Below are positions 33,275-43,337 of a stretch of DNA of 64,000 nt, piece after piece. This stretch comes from JAKFWI01 sp031399165 (GTDB lineage: Bacteria; Pseudomonadota; Alphaproteobacteria; Caulobacterales; Aquidulcibacteraceae). Location: contig JANNOO010000033.1 of the NCBI GenBank assembly GCA_031399165.1, positions 1-64,000 of the forward strand, in the 5' to 3' direction. The notes under the pieces were generated by a model. That model made no database searches. It worked only from the letters and a program-made list of their open reading frames with translations, and was not told the DNA's origin. The position numbers and the translations under genes are program-made. Position 1 is the stretch's first letter. The number at the start of each line of letters is the position of its first letter.

Positions 33275-34519
33275 CTAATTCGTACCTTGCGCCACGGCTT
33301 TCAGCCGTTCGGCGATGGAGAGGCGATCGTCGGTAAAATCGGAATCGATCCACCAAGCTTCGACTTCGCGCATAACAGCGCCGACGCGCGGCCCAGCCGG
33401 CACGCCGGCGGCGACAATATCGTCTCCTGAAAGCGGCAGGCGCGGCCGCGTCCAGGCTTCTCCGATCGCCAGCAGGGCGCGCCATTGCGCGGCGGCCTTG
33501 CCTTCGGGATCCTCCGCCCAGACCAGCCTTACGCGATCGGCAAAGGTTTCGGCGCCCATCTGATACAGCAGCCGGCGTACTTCGCGGGGCGACAGATACG
33601 AAACCAGCCGCGCCCGCGCATCCAGCGCCGCGACGAGACGGCCGCGCTCCTCGTTCGACAATTTGAGCCGTCGCGCGAGCGCGCGCGCGATCTCCGGATC
33701 GTCGGGCAAAAAAGCCGCGAGGCGCAAAAGCGGATCGGCTGTATTGAAAATACCGGTTTCGATTTCGATCAGGCCGTCAAGGCGCGCGCGCCCGGCTGCT
33801 TCAGGCAAAACCAGCGGCAGCACGCCGCTGGTTTCCATCGCGATCAGCGCCGCGCGCGGATCTGGCGCGGCGAGCAGTTTCTTTATTTCCTTCCAAACCC
33901 GCTCAACGGAAAGCTGCGCAAGCCCATCCTTTAGGCGCGCGCAGGCGGCGAGCCCGTCCGGATTGGGGCCGGCTTTCCCATACCAGGCGAAGAAGCGGAA
34001 AAACCGCAAAATCCGAAGGTAGTCCTCGCGGATGCGCGTATCGGCGTCGCCGATAAACTGCACGCGGCCCTCGCGCGCGTCTTCGACGCCGCCGCCTGTG
34101 GGATCGTGCAACGCGCCGTCAGGCTCAGCATAAAGCGCGTTGAACCGGAAATCGCGGCGCTGCGCGTCTTCAGCCCAATCGCGCGTGAACGCCACCGTCG
34201 CGCGGCGCCCATCGGTAGAAACGTCGCGCCGCAGCGTCGTGACTTCGTACGGCCGGTGATTGGCGATAACTGTGATCGTACCATGCTCGATGCCCGTGGG
34301 CGCCGCGCCCAGCCCCGCCGCGTGCGCGGCGGCGATCACCTGATCCGGCGTCAACACCGTGGCGATGTCGATGTCATCGACCTTCTGGCCGAGCAGCGTG
34401 TTGCGTACGCAGCCGCCGACAAAGCGCGCCCCGCCCGGCTCGGCGCTTTCCAGCGCAGCCATGACGGCTTGGGTTTCAGGCGCGGTCAGCCACGCGGCCG
34501 TTGGCAGACGCGGGCTCAC
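33275..34519 (-). CDS. cca: CCA tRNA nucleotidyltransferase
   Basis: A 414-residue class II nucleotidyltransferase. The N-terminal catalytic motif reads 'RFVGGCVRNTLLGQKVDDID', with the metal-binding Asp pair at about residues 49 and 51. 'EDAQRRDFRFNALYA' and 'DPTGGGVEDAREG' follow, then the nucleotide-template region 'IREDYLRILRFFRFFAWYG'. It would add or repair the 3' CCA of tRNAs, though the tRNAs in this window already encode CCA. I chose the GTG at 34519 because it overlaps the preceding stop codon as GTGA; the open frame upstream is not family-like. Confidence 0.9.
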   Translation of the reverse strand: MSPRLPTAAWLTAPETQAVMAALESAEPGGARFVGGCVRNTLLGQKVDDIDIATVLTPDQVIAAAHAAGLGAAPTGIEHGTITVIANHRPYEVTTLRRDVSTDGRRATVAFTRDWAEDAQRRDFRFNALYAEPDGALHDPTGGGVEDAREGRVQFIGDADTRIREDYLRILRFFRFFAWYGKAGPNPDGLAACARLKDGLAQLSVERVWKEIKKLLAAPDPRAALIAMETSGVLPLVLPEAAGRARLDGLIEIETGIFNTADPLLRLAAFLPDDPEIARALARRLKLSNEERGRLVAALDARARLVSYLSPREVRRLLYQMGAETFADRVRLVWAEDPEGKAAAQWRALLAIGEAWTRPRLPLSGDDIVAAGVPAGPRVGAVMREVEAWWIDSDFTDDRLSIAERLKAVAQGTN

Positions 34520-34761
34520 GGCTTCACCCGGTCTGGCACCAGCACGCCGTTTTCCAGATGCGCCGGTTCGAACGCGCCGGTGTTTGGAGGTTCCAGGAAA
34601 GCTGGCGCGAGAAAGCTGGCGACAGCGAAGATCACCGCCAGCGCCCAAACCTTGTTAGGGGGCGGCGCGCGGCTGTCCTCACCCACGACCCGGCGATAGA
34701 TAAACAGCACGACAAGCGGCAGCGCGAACGCCAGCGCAGCAAATATGAGGCGGACGATCAT
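34516..34761 (-). CDS. Small membrane protein, DUF6111-like
   Basis: An 81-residue protein with two hydrophobic helices (about 2-21 and 38-56), ending in a polar tail 'HLENGVLVPDRVKP'. It matches the size and position of DUF6111 proteins, which lie between a Nudix gene and cca in many alphaproteobacteria. It overlaps both neighbours by four bases. The function is unknown. Confidence 0.65.
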   Translation of the reverse strand: MIVRLIFAALAFALPLVVLFIYRRVVGEDSRAPPPNKVWALAVIFAVASFLAPAFLEPPNTGAFEPAHLENGVLVPDRVKP

Positions 34762-35441
34762 CGCGCCGCCTCGCCGAACAGCCGCTCATATAGCGCCCGG
34801 ATCAAGCCCCCCGTTGCGCCCCAGATGTAGCGGTCGCCGTGGGTGATCGCATAATAAGATCGCATCTTGCCGCCGAATTCGCGCTGGTGACGCTGGTGAT
34901 TGAGCGGATTGAGCAAGAAATCGAGCGGCGTTTCAAACACCTCATCGACCTCGCGCGGGTCCGGTGCGAGCGCAAAGCCCGGTTCAATATAGGCCACGAC
35001 CGGCGAGATTATGTAGCCGGTGCCGGTGCGGTAGGCTCCATAGCCGCCGATCGGGCGAATGAAGCTGGCGGGCATGCCGGTCTCTTCAACAGTCTCGCGC
35101 ACGGCCGCGGCGGCGGCGTCAGCGTCATTCGGCTGGATGCGCCCGCCGGGGAAGGATATTTGTCCGGCATGGGTCGGCATCGTGTCCGCGCGCTTGGTCA
35201 GCAGCAGTGTCCACCCCTCCGGCCGGCGCACCAGCGGCACCAGAACGGCCGCCGGCGTCAGCGATTGAACGCCAGTATCGAAATCGTGATCACCGCCGGC
35301 TGCCAGCGCCGGCGGCGTCTCCAAAGGGTCAAGCCGCTGAGCCAAACGCGTTTCAAGATCGCCCAATGTGCTCACGCCGCGCCCCTCGTGCGACGGCGTG
35401 CGTACCTGGTGGCGGTGGCGTCCGGCCTGATCGAAATCCAT
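34758..35441 (-). CDS. CoA pyrophosphatase, Nudix family
   Basis: A 227-residue Nudix protein of the CoA-hydrolase type. The CoA-family extension 'LLLTKRADTMPTHAGQISFPGG' (interrupted consensus 'T.R...L..H.GQ.aFPGG') precedes a Nudix box 'AVRETVEETG', and 'GYIISPVVAYI' follows. Such enzymes split CoA or CoA derivatives to phosphopantetheine and 3',5'-ADP. ATG 35441 lies 14 bp after the DUF1285 stop. An in-frame GTG about 66 bp further in is also possible, because the first 20 residues are poorly conserved-looking. Confidence 0.85.
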   Translation of the reverse strand: MDFDQAGRHRHQVRTPSHEGRGVSTLGDLETRLAQRLDPLETPPALAAGGDHDFDTGVQSLTPAAVLVPLVRRPEGWTLLLTKRADTMPTHAGQISFPGGRIQPNDADAAAAAVRETVEETGMPASFIRPIGGYGAYRTGTGYIISPVVAYIEPGFALAPDPREVDEVFETPLDFLLNPLNHQRHQREFGGKMRSYYAITHGDRYIWGATGGLIRALYERLFGEAAR

Positions 35442-35454
35442 CTTGCCGCGCAAC

Positions 35455-36018
35455 TCATTCCGCCGCGCCGAGATCAAACGCGGCGCCGCCGCTGAATATA
35501 CGAAGCCGTCCATGGTGCGGCTCTGCCCAACCGGCCAATTCGTAAAACGGCGCCCGCAGAATGCGCGCTTCAAGACCTTCGCGCACCGTCACGTAAGGCC
35601 GCGGCGCGCCGCCAGATTCCATGACACGTATGGGGTTTTCCGGCCCAGCCGGAATCACATCACCGACATTTGTGGTGAAGGCGATCGCCTGATCATGGCC
35701 CTCGCCGAGGCGGTCCGCGCGGATCGCCACGAACGGCGCGTCGTGAACGCGCACGCGCATTTTCTCGACCGGCGTGACGATATAGACGGCGCCGTCCGCC
35801 TCACGCCGCAGAATCGATGCGAACAGACGCACGAGCGCCGGCCGGCCGATACGGGCGCCTTCGTGCCACCAAGAGCCGTCGGCGCGGATTTCGATGCTCG
35901 ACTCGCCGCAATCGGGAGGGTTCCACAAATGGACCGGCGGCCGGGCGCCTGCCGCGCCAGCCTCTTTCGCCAACGCCGCCAAACCAGCATCAATATTTGC
36001 GCCCGATACGCCGATCAT
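35455..36018 (-). CDS. DUF1285 domain protein
   Basis: A 187-residue protein. 'PPVHLWNPPDCGESSIEIRADGSWWHEGARIGRPALVRLFASIL' spread over residues 25-70 is the DUF1285 opening, with 'IVTPVEKMRVRVHDAPFVA' next. Structures of this family show a small beta-rich fold of unknown role. ATG 36018 begins the family-like region; further upstream the frame is antisense to moxR. It is the first gene of the operon running to 31827 and is divergent from the MoxR gene with 64 bp between the starts. Confidence 0.8.
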   Translation of the reverse strand: MIGVSGANIDAGLAALAKEAGAAGARPPVHLWNPPDCGESSIEIRADGSWWHEGARIGRPALVRLFASILRREADGAVYIVTPVEKMRVRVHDAPFVAIRADRLGEGHDQAIAFTTNVGDVIPAGPENPIRVMESGGAPRPYVTVREGLEARILRAPFYELAGWAEPHHGRLRIFSGGAAFDLGAAE

Positions 36019-36082
36019 GCGACCTGATCTTGCAACCTGCCCAAAAATCCGCCTGCTTGCGGGACTAGGAACATCTTCGCCC

Positions 36083-37087
<1,005 letters not shown>

Positions 37088-37119
37088 CCCCCCGCCCTTT
37101 GCGCGGGATTTTAGAGCGG

Positions 37120-37971
37120 ATGACAGAACTACAAACCGCCCGCACCGAAGCCGCCAATCTCGCCGGCGATCTACCGGGCGTCCTGCTTGAGGCGCGCCGG
37201 CTGGCCGCGTTTGCGCCGGGCGTTCACGGCCGGCGCCGGTCAGGCCAGGGCGAAGCGTTCTGGCAGTTTCGCGATCACCGGCCTGAGGACGGCGCCCGCC
37301 TCGTCGATTGGCGCCGTTCTGCGCGCGGCGAGCGGCTGTACGTGCGGGAACGCGAAAGGGAGACCGCGCAGACCGGGCTATTCTGGGTCGATCGTTCACC
37401 CGGCATGGGCTGGGCGTCTTCGCCGGCGACGCCGTCAAAACATCAGCGTGCGTTAGTGCTGTGCCTGGCCTTCGCCGTGCTGCTTTCCAAGGGCGGTGAA
37501 CGGATCGGCGCGTTAGGCGGGCCGCACCCGCGCGCCGGCATGCGCGCCGCCGACCGGCTGGCGCCCGATCTGATCGCGCCGCAAAAAGGCGAACCGGCCG
37601 ATCCGAGACCAAAATCCATCACCATCTACGCCAGCGATTTTTACGCGCCAGTGCAAACATGGGCCGAGCGCCTCAAGCGCGCTGCGGCCATCGGCGCGAG
37701 CGGCGCGCTGATCCAGGTTTCCGATCCGGCGGAAGAGGATTTCCCTTTCCGCGGCCGCACGCTATTCGAACAGCCCGGCGGCGTTCAGCCGATCATTTTC
37801 GGCCGCGCAGAAGAAGCGCGCGAAGCCTACGCGCAACGGCTGATCCAGCATCGTCAGGCCATGCGTGAAATGGCGCGAACCTACGGCTTCATGCTGATCG
37901 CACACCGCACTGATCATAGCGCCGCGCCGGCCCTGAGCCTGCTGGCCGCTTCCCTATCGGAGCGCGGATGA
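37120..37971 (+). CDS. DUF58 domain protein
   Basis: A 283-residue protein. The DUF58 hallmark is 'GRRRSGQGEAFWQFRDHRPEDGARLVDWRRSAR' split over residues 45-75, with the conserved 'W..F..Y/H..GD..R.IDWR.SAR' pattern. 'VRERERETAQTGLFWVD' and a VWA-like remainder follow. It lacks membrane helices. DUF58 proteins pair with MoxR ATPases throughout bacteria. The gene follows moxR by 32 bp and overlaps the next gene by ATGA. Confidence 0.88.
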   Translation: MTELQTARTEAANLAGDLPGVLLEARRLAAFAPGVHGRRRSGQGEAFWQFRDHRPEDGARLVDWRRSARGERLYVRERERETAQTGLFWVDRSPGMGWASSPATPSKHQRALVLCLAFAVLLSKGGERIGALGGPHPRAGMRAADRLAPDLIAPQKGEPADPRPKSITIYASDFYAPVQTWAERLKRAAAIGASGALIQVSDPAEEDFPFRGRTLFEQPGGVQPIIFGRAEEAREAYAQRLIQHRQAMREMARTYGFMLIAHRTDHSAAPALSLLAASLSERG

Positions 37972-40667
37972 ATTTTGGCCCGTTCTTCTTCGCGGCGCCA
38001 TTGGCGCTGGCCGCGCTGGCGGCGCTGCCGATCCTGTTCCTGATCTTGCGCGCCACGCCGCCCGCCCCGCGCCGCGAATTTTTCCCCCCGCTGCGCCTCC
38101 TGCTCGGTCTGCGCACAGAGGAAGAATCCCGCAAGCGCGCGCCGCTCTGGCTGGTGCTGCTGCGCGCGCTCGCCGCCGCGCTGATGATTATCGGCTTTGC
38201 GCGGCCAAGCCTGGCGCCGCGCGAAGTCGCCGGCGCCGCTTCGGGCCCGCTTCTGCTGGTGATTGACGATGGCTGGACCGCTGCGCCCGGCTGGGCGCAA
38301 GCGCGCGCGGCAGCGGAAGATATTCTAGCCGAGTCCGAGCGTTCCAAAGAGCAGGTGTTCGTATTGACGACCGCGCCAGCGCGCACGCCGCGCGAAGCGG
38401 GCGAAGCGCTTAACGGCGCTGACGCGCGCGGGATGGTCAGCCGTCTTGAGCCCCGGCCCTGGCGCCCCGACCGCGCCGACGCGTTGAAGCGACTACCGCA
38501 AAAACCGGAGCGGTTCTCCCGCATCGTCTGGATCAGCGATGGGATCGAAGATCCGGGCGCTAGGGACTTCGCCGCAGCCTTGCAACGGCGCGGCCCGGTC
38601 ACGGCGCGGATTCCGCCGCGCCTGCCGCGCGCGGTGTTTTCAGCCGCCGCCACCGCCGAGGGCGTTGAAGCTGAGATTCGCCGCACGCCCGGCGGGCTGG
38701 GGCAAGGCGCCATCGCCGCAGAGACGCTGGAAGGCCGATCGCTTGGCGCCGGTGAGTTCCGGTTCAATCCGGGCGCCGATTCCGTGATCGCGCGTGTGAC
38801 CTTGCCGCCGGAAATCGCCGCGCGCGCCGCGCGGGTGCGCATCGTGGGTGAAACCAGCGCAGGCGCTACCCGGCTTTTATCGGCCGGCAGCGGCCGTCCG
38901 CTGGTCGGCATTGTGGCGCCGAGCAGCGAGCCGCAGCCGCTGCTCTCCGATCCGTTTTATATCGAGCGGGCGATCTCGCCGTTCGCCGCGGTGCGGCGCG
39001 GCGAAATCCGTCCGCTGGTGGACGCCGGCATGCAGGCGATCGTCCTGCCAGACACGAGCCGCCTTGCCCCGCCCGAGCGCAATGCGCTCGACGAGTGGAT
39101 CAAGAAGGGCGGACTTCTGGTCCGCTTCGCCGGGCCGCGCATGGCGAACGCCGTGGATGATCTGACGCCAGTAAAGTTGCGTCCCGGCTCACGCGCGCTC
39201 GGCGGCGCGATGGGCTGGGAAAAGCCGCAAGGCATCGCACCGTTCACCACGGAGAGCCCGTTTTCCGGCCTCACGCCGCCAGCCGACGTTACGGTCTCGC
39301 GACAGGTGCTTGCCGATCCCAGCGCCGAGCGCGAAGGCCGGATCTGGGCGCGGCTGGCCGATGGCGCGCCAATCGTGACCGCCGCAGCGCGCGACAAGGG
39401 CCTCGTGGTGCTGTTCCACATTTCCGCTGGCCCGGCCTGGTCCGATCTGCCGCTTTCGGGTCTCTACGTCGATATGCTCCGCCGCACGCTGCAATTTGCC
39501 GGGCGCGCGCAGGGCGCGATCTCCGATCAGCCCAGCAGCGGCCCATGGCTGCCAGCGCGCCTGATGGATGGTTATGGCGCGCTGGCGCCGCCAGGATCTG
39601 ACGCCAAATCCGTTCCCGCCGACATTTTCCCAGACGCGAAGGCCGGACCCGACACGCCGCCGGGCTTCTACGAACGGCCGGGCTCGCCGGGCTCGACGAT
39701 TGACGCAGCCTCGGTGAAAGACACCTTCGCCGCGCTGACATTGCCGAACGGAATCACGCGCATGCAGCTCGACGGCGAAAGCAATCGCTTCCTCAGCGGC
39801 TGGTTCCTTGGCTTGGCTTCGTTGCTGATCGCGCTCGACCTGATCCTGGCGCTGGCGCTGGCCGGACGCTTGCCGCGCCTGCCGACGCGCGCGCAGGCGA
39901 CCTACGGGGCAGTCCTGCTGGCGCTGGTTCTGCTGGGCGCGCCGCAGCCCGCATACGCGCAGGCGGGCGCGGCCGAATATGAGACGCGTTTGGCTTACAT
40001 CCGCACCGGCGACGGCAGCCGCGACCGCATTACGGCGCAAGGTCTCGAAGGCCTTTCGCAGATTTTGCGCGAGCGCACGTCCGTTGAACCCGGCCCGGTG
40101 GTGGGCGTCGATCCCGCGCGGGACGACCTTTCGCCCTATCCTATCCTGTATTGGGCGGCGCCCGATTCACCGGCGCGCGTTTCCGACGCCGCTTTGGCCA
40201 ACCTTGATCGTTACATGCGCCTTGGCGGACTGATCTTCCTCGACACGCGCGATTCAGGCCGCACCGTTTCGCCTGGCCAAGGCCCCGCCGCGCGATTGCT
40301 GGCGGGCCTCGACACGCCGCCGCTTGAGCAGATCAGCAATGATCACGTGCTGACCAAAACTTTCTATCTGTTGAAAAACGGCTTCGCGGGCCGCAGCGCG
40401 GCCACCCGCATTTGGGGTGAAACCGCCGCCTCCGCCGCCGCGCGTGACGGCGTTGCTTCGCTGATGATTGGCGATGGCGATTGGGCGTCGACCTGGTCGC
40501 AGGATTTTGAAGAGCCAAGTTTTGACGGCCCGGCCAGCCAGTACGAGATGGCAATGCGGTTTGGCGTCAATCTTGTCATGATGGCGCTGACCGGCAATTA
40601 CAAAGCCGACCAGGTTCATGTGCCGGCGCTGCTCGAACGGCTTGGCCGCAGCGGGGCGCGCCCATGA
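37968..40667 (+). CDS. BatA-like double-helix / DUF4159 membrane protein
   Basis: An 899-residue protein. The N-terminus has the BatA double-transmembrane module (about residues 8-26 and 58-76). A large VWA-like region follows, then a further membrane pair near 605-650. A C-terminal DUF4159 domain of about 200 residues begins at 'YETRLAYIRTGD' ('YPILYWAAP', 'LDRYMRLGGLIFLDTRDSG'). In this family the DUF4159 domain is placed outside the membrane. It overlaps both neighbours by four bases. It probably forms a membrane complex driven by the MoxR ATPase; the substrate is unknown. Confidence 0.85.
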   Translation: MNFGPFFFAAPLALAALAALPILFLILRATPPAPRREFFPPLRLLLGLRTEEESRKRAPLWLVLLRALAAALMIIGFARPSLAPREVAGAASGPLLLVIDDGWTAAPGWAQARAAAEDILAESERSKEQVFVLTTAPARTPREAGEALNGADARGMVSRLEPRPWRPDRADALKRLPQKPERFSRIVWISDGIEDPGARDFAAALQRRGPVTARIPPRLPRAVFSAAATAEGVEAEIRRTPGGLGQGAIAAETLEGRSLGAGEFRFNPGADSVIARVTLPPEIAARAARVRIVGETSAGATRLLSAGSGRPLVGIVAPSSEPQPLLSDPFYIERAISPFAAVRRGEIRPLVDAGMQAIVLPDTSRLAPPERNALDEWIKKGGLLVRFAGPRMANAVDDLTPVKLRPGSRALGGAMGWEKPQGIAPFTTESPFSGLTPPADVTVSRQVLADPSAEREGRIWARLADGAPIVTAAARDKGLVVLFHISAGPAWSDLPLSGLYVDMLRRTLQFAGRAQGAISDQPSSGPWLPARLMDGYGALAPPGSDAKSVPADIFPDAKAGPDTPPGFYERPGSPGSTIDAASVKDTFAALTLPNGITRMQLDGESNRFLSGWFLGLASLLIALDLILALALAGRLPRLPTRAQATYGAVLLALVLLGAPQPAYAQAGAAEYETRLAYIRTGDGSRDRITAQGLEGLSQILRERTSVEPGPVVGVDPARDDLSPYPILYWAAPDSPARVSDAALANLDRYMRLGGLIFLDTRDSGRTVSPGQGPAARLLAGLDTPPLEQISNDHVLTKTFYLLKNGFAGRSAATRIWGETAASAAARDGVASLMIGDGDWASTWSQDFEEPSFDGPASQYEMAMRFGVNLVMMALTGNYKADQVHVPALLERLGRSGARP

Positions 40668-42706
40668 CCGGCGAACGGCTTGGCTTTGATCCGAGCATGC
40701 CCTGGCCGCTCCTGATCGCGCTGGCGATCTTTGCGGCAGTGATGTGGGTCGCGTACGTGTTCAGGCGCGGGCGCGCGCCGATCCTGCGCGCCATCGGCCT
40801 TACGCTGCTGATGATCGCCATCGCCCAGCCGATGCTCGTGCGCGAAACGCGCGAACCGGCAAACGACGTGGCGGCGCTGATCATTGACCAGAGCGAGAGC
40901 CTCAAACTCGCCGGCCGGCTGGACGCGGCGCGCGCAGCGGGCGCGGCATTGGCGCAGAAGCTATCTAAGGAAACCGGCCTCGAGCTGCGCGTGCGCGAAG
41001 CGCGTGGCGGGCCAGACGGCACCGCGCTGGTGGCGGCGGCGGAGGAAGCGCTGGCCGACGCGCCGCGAGACCGCATTGCCGGCGCCATACTGGTGACGGA
41101 CGGCCAGGTCTCCGATGTTCCTGCTGATCTGAAGAACGCGCGCAATAACGGACCAATTCATGCGCTGATCGTGGGCGATCCCAATCGCGGCGACCGGCGC
41201 CTTGAACTGATCTCGGCGCCCGGCTTTGGCATTGTCGGCGAACCCGTGACGGTCGAAGCGCGCGTGATTGATCCGAGACCGGGCGGCCAGGTGCGGGTGA
41301 CGGTGGCGGTCGATGGCAAACCTCTGCGCGAAACCATTGTGGAAGCCGGCAAGCCGTTCAAGCTGACCATGTCGCCGCCCAAGCGCGGCCCCAACATGGT
41401 AATCATTGAAGCCGAAGCCGGGCCGCAGGAGATCAGCCGCGCCAACAATCGCGCCGCGTTTGAGTTGCAGGGCGTGCGTGACCGCCTGCGCGTGCTGCTC
41501 GTCACTGGCTCGCCCTATCCGGGCGCGCGGGTGTGGCGTAATCTGCTGAAATCCGATCCCAGCGTCGATCTGGTTCACTTCACCATCCTGCGCGCCGCCG
41601 ACAAGCTCGACATGACGCCGCAAAGCGAGCTTGCGCTGATCGCGTTTCCGACGCGCGAATTGTTCGAGCAGAAGATCGACCAGTTCGATCTGATCATTTT
41701 CGACCGTTATCGCCGGCAGGGCATGCTGCCGTTGGCCTATTTTGAAAACATCGCCCAGCGCGTGGAAGCTGGGGGGGCGATGCTGATCGCGGCGGGGCCG
41801 GAAGAAGCCGGCGAAGACAGCCTATCGCGCACGCCGATCGCGGCGATCCTGCCTTCTCAGCCCAACGGCTCGCTTATCGAACAGCCATTTCGACCCACGC
41901 TTACCGGCGTCGGACAGCGCCATCCGGTAACCCGCGGTCTGCCATCGCCCGAGCGCTGGGGCCGCTGGAACCGGGAAGTCGATGCGACCGCCAGCGGCGG
42001 GCGTACTCTGCTCGCGGGCGCGGGCGGCGCGCCGCTGCTGGTGCTTGACCGCGCCGGCCAGGGGCGCGTGGCGCAGCTCTGGTCGGATCAGGCGTGGCTC
42101 TGGGCGCGCGGCTATGACGGCGGCGGCCCGCACGGCGAATTGCTGCGCCGGCTAGGCCACTGGCTGATGCAGGAGCCGGAACTGGAAGAAGAACGCCTTA
42201 CCGCCAAATCCATGCCTGAAGGGCTGATCGTGGAACGCTCCACGCTGGGCGATGCGCCGGGAGAGGCGGAACTCACGTCGCCGTCCGGCGCCAAGGTGCG
42301 CCAGACCTTGCAAGCGTTCGCGCCTGGCGTTTTCCGCACCACGGTGCAGACCGACGAAACCGGGCTCTATGAAATCCGTTCGGGTTCGCTGCAGGCGTTC
42401 GCTGCCGTCGGCCCGCTCAATCCAAAGGAGGCGGCGGCAGTCGCCGCTACGCCGGCCATCCTGGAGCCGCTGGCGCGCGCCCGCGGCGGCGGCGTCACCA
42501 TTCTCGGCGAAACCGGCATGCCCGTTCCCGATATTCGCCGCGTCGATCGCAACGCGGGAACACAAGGGGCTGGATGGATCGGCCTGCGGCGCAACAATGC
42601 CTACGTTGTGCGCGCTTCGGCCGCCGAACCGTTTGGACCCGGTTGGGTCTGGGCGGTCGCGGGGCTGGCCGTGCTGATGCTGGGCTGGCGCCGCGAAGCG
42701 GGTTAG
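40664..42706 (+). CDS. Large membrane protein, glutamine amidotransferase/VWA-like
   Basis: A 680-residue protein with two hydrophobic helices near the N-terminus (about 12-28 and 40-55) and one near the C-terminus ('VWAVAGLAVLMLGW'). The middle contains a VWA-like segment ('DVAALIIDQSESLKLAG', 'GAILVTDGQVSDVP') and a class-I glutamine-amidotransferase-like domain ('LRVLLVTGSPYPGARVWRNLL', 'FDLIIFDRY', 'GGAMLIAAGPEE'). No catalytic Cys is seen in the expected nucleophile elbow, so amidotransferase activity is unlikely. It is the last gene of the MoxR operon and converges with the GNAT gene (4-bp overlap). Confidence 0.8.
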   Translation: MTGERLGFDPSMPWPLLIALAIFAAVMWVAYVFRRGRAPILRAIGLTLLMIAIAQPMLVRETREPANDVAALIIDQSESLKLAGRLDAARAAGAALAQKLSKETGLELRVREARGGPDGTALVAAAEEALADAPRDRIAGAILVTDGQVSDVPADLKNARNNGPIHALIVGDPNRGDRRLELISAPGFGIVGEPVTVEARVIDPRPGGQVRVTVAVDGKPLRETIVEAGKPFKLTMSPPKRGPNMVIIEAEAGPQEISRANNRAAFELQGVRDRLRVLLVTGSPYPGARVWRNLLKSDPSVDLVHFTILRAADKLDMTPQSELALIAFPTRELFEQKIDQFDLIIFDRYRRQGMLPLAYFENIAQRVEAGGAMLIAAGPEEAGEDSLSRTPIAAILPSQPNGSLIEQPFRPTLTGVGQRHPVTRGLPSPERWGRWNREVDATASGGRTLLAGAGGAPLLVLDRAGQGRVAQLWSDQAWLWARGYDGGGPHGELLRRLGHWLMQEPELEEERLTAKSMPEGLIVERSTLGDAPGEAELTSPSGAKVRQTLQAFAPGVFRTTVQTDETGLYEIRSGSLQAFAAVGPLNPKEAAAVAATPAILEPLARARGGGVTILGETGMPVPDIRRVDRNAGTQGAGWIGLRRNNAYVVRASAAEPFGPGWVWAVAGLAVLMLGWRREAG

Positions 42707-43209
42707 CGATCCGCCGGCGGAGCGATTGCGCCTACCAGGCCTTCAAGTGCGCCTTCCCGCAGCGCGGTCCATTGCAAGCGCCGCGCTTCGGCTGGGCCGG
42801 GCATCAATACGCGCCCGGCCGGAATCTGGCAGAAGCCGAGCGCGCTGAAAAAGGAAGGTTCGCCCATCAGTACGATCGCCTCGCAGCCAGCCGCGCGGCA
42901 GCCCTCGATCGTGCTTTGCACCAGCGCATGGCCAAGGCCGCCATGCTGCGCTTGCGGATCAACGGCGAGCGGGCCGAGAAACAAAGCCGCGCGCGCACCA
43001 ATGTGAATTTCATAGATGCGGCAGACGCCGACGGCCTCGCCTGCCACCACCGCTACGCGGGAAAGGCCGGGCGCATGGCGCGCGAACTCGCGTACGCGCT
43101 CGGATGGTTTGGCAAATCGGCCCGGGCCGAATGCGCGGTCCAGCACGCGCTCGATCGGCGCCTGATGCGCCGGCGTTTCGGCGACAAGGACGGGCGCTGC
43201 GATCGTCAT
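42703..43209 (-). CDS. GNAT family N-acetyltransferase (YhbS-like)
   Basis: A 168-residue acetyltransferase. The acetyl-CoA-binding region is 'FLGPLAVDPQAQHGGLGHALVQ', where Q/H-GG-LG replaces the usual R-G-G loop, and 'VLMGEPSFFSALGF' follows. It resembles YhbS-type GNATs, whose substrates are mostly unknown. ATG 43209 gives the normal domain start; the frame continues upstream without support. Confidence 0.82.
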   Translation of the reverse strand: MTIAAPVLVAETPAHQAPIERVLDRAFGPGRFAKPSERVREFARHAPGLSRVAVVAGEAVGVCRIYEIHIGARAALFLGPLAVDPQAQHGGLGHALVQSTIEGCRAAGCEAIVLMGEPSFFSALGFCQIPAGRVLMPGPAEARRLQWTALREGALEGLVGAIAPPADR

Positions 43210-43337
43210 GGGCGATGATGCGGACAAAATGCTGCGCCCCCATAAAGGCGCGGGCGTATAGGCCGCGCCGCCAGCGCCTGTCAAAGCGTTTCGCGCGTGG
43301 ACGGCGCAGCCCCCGGCGTGCCAGAACCCCGCCACCC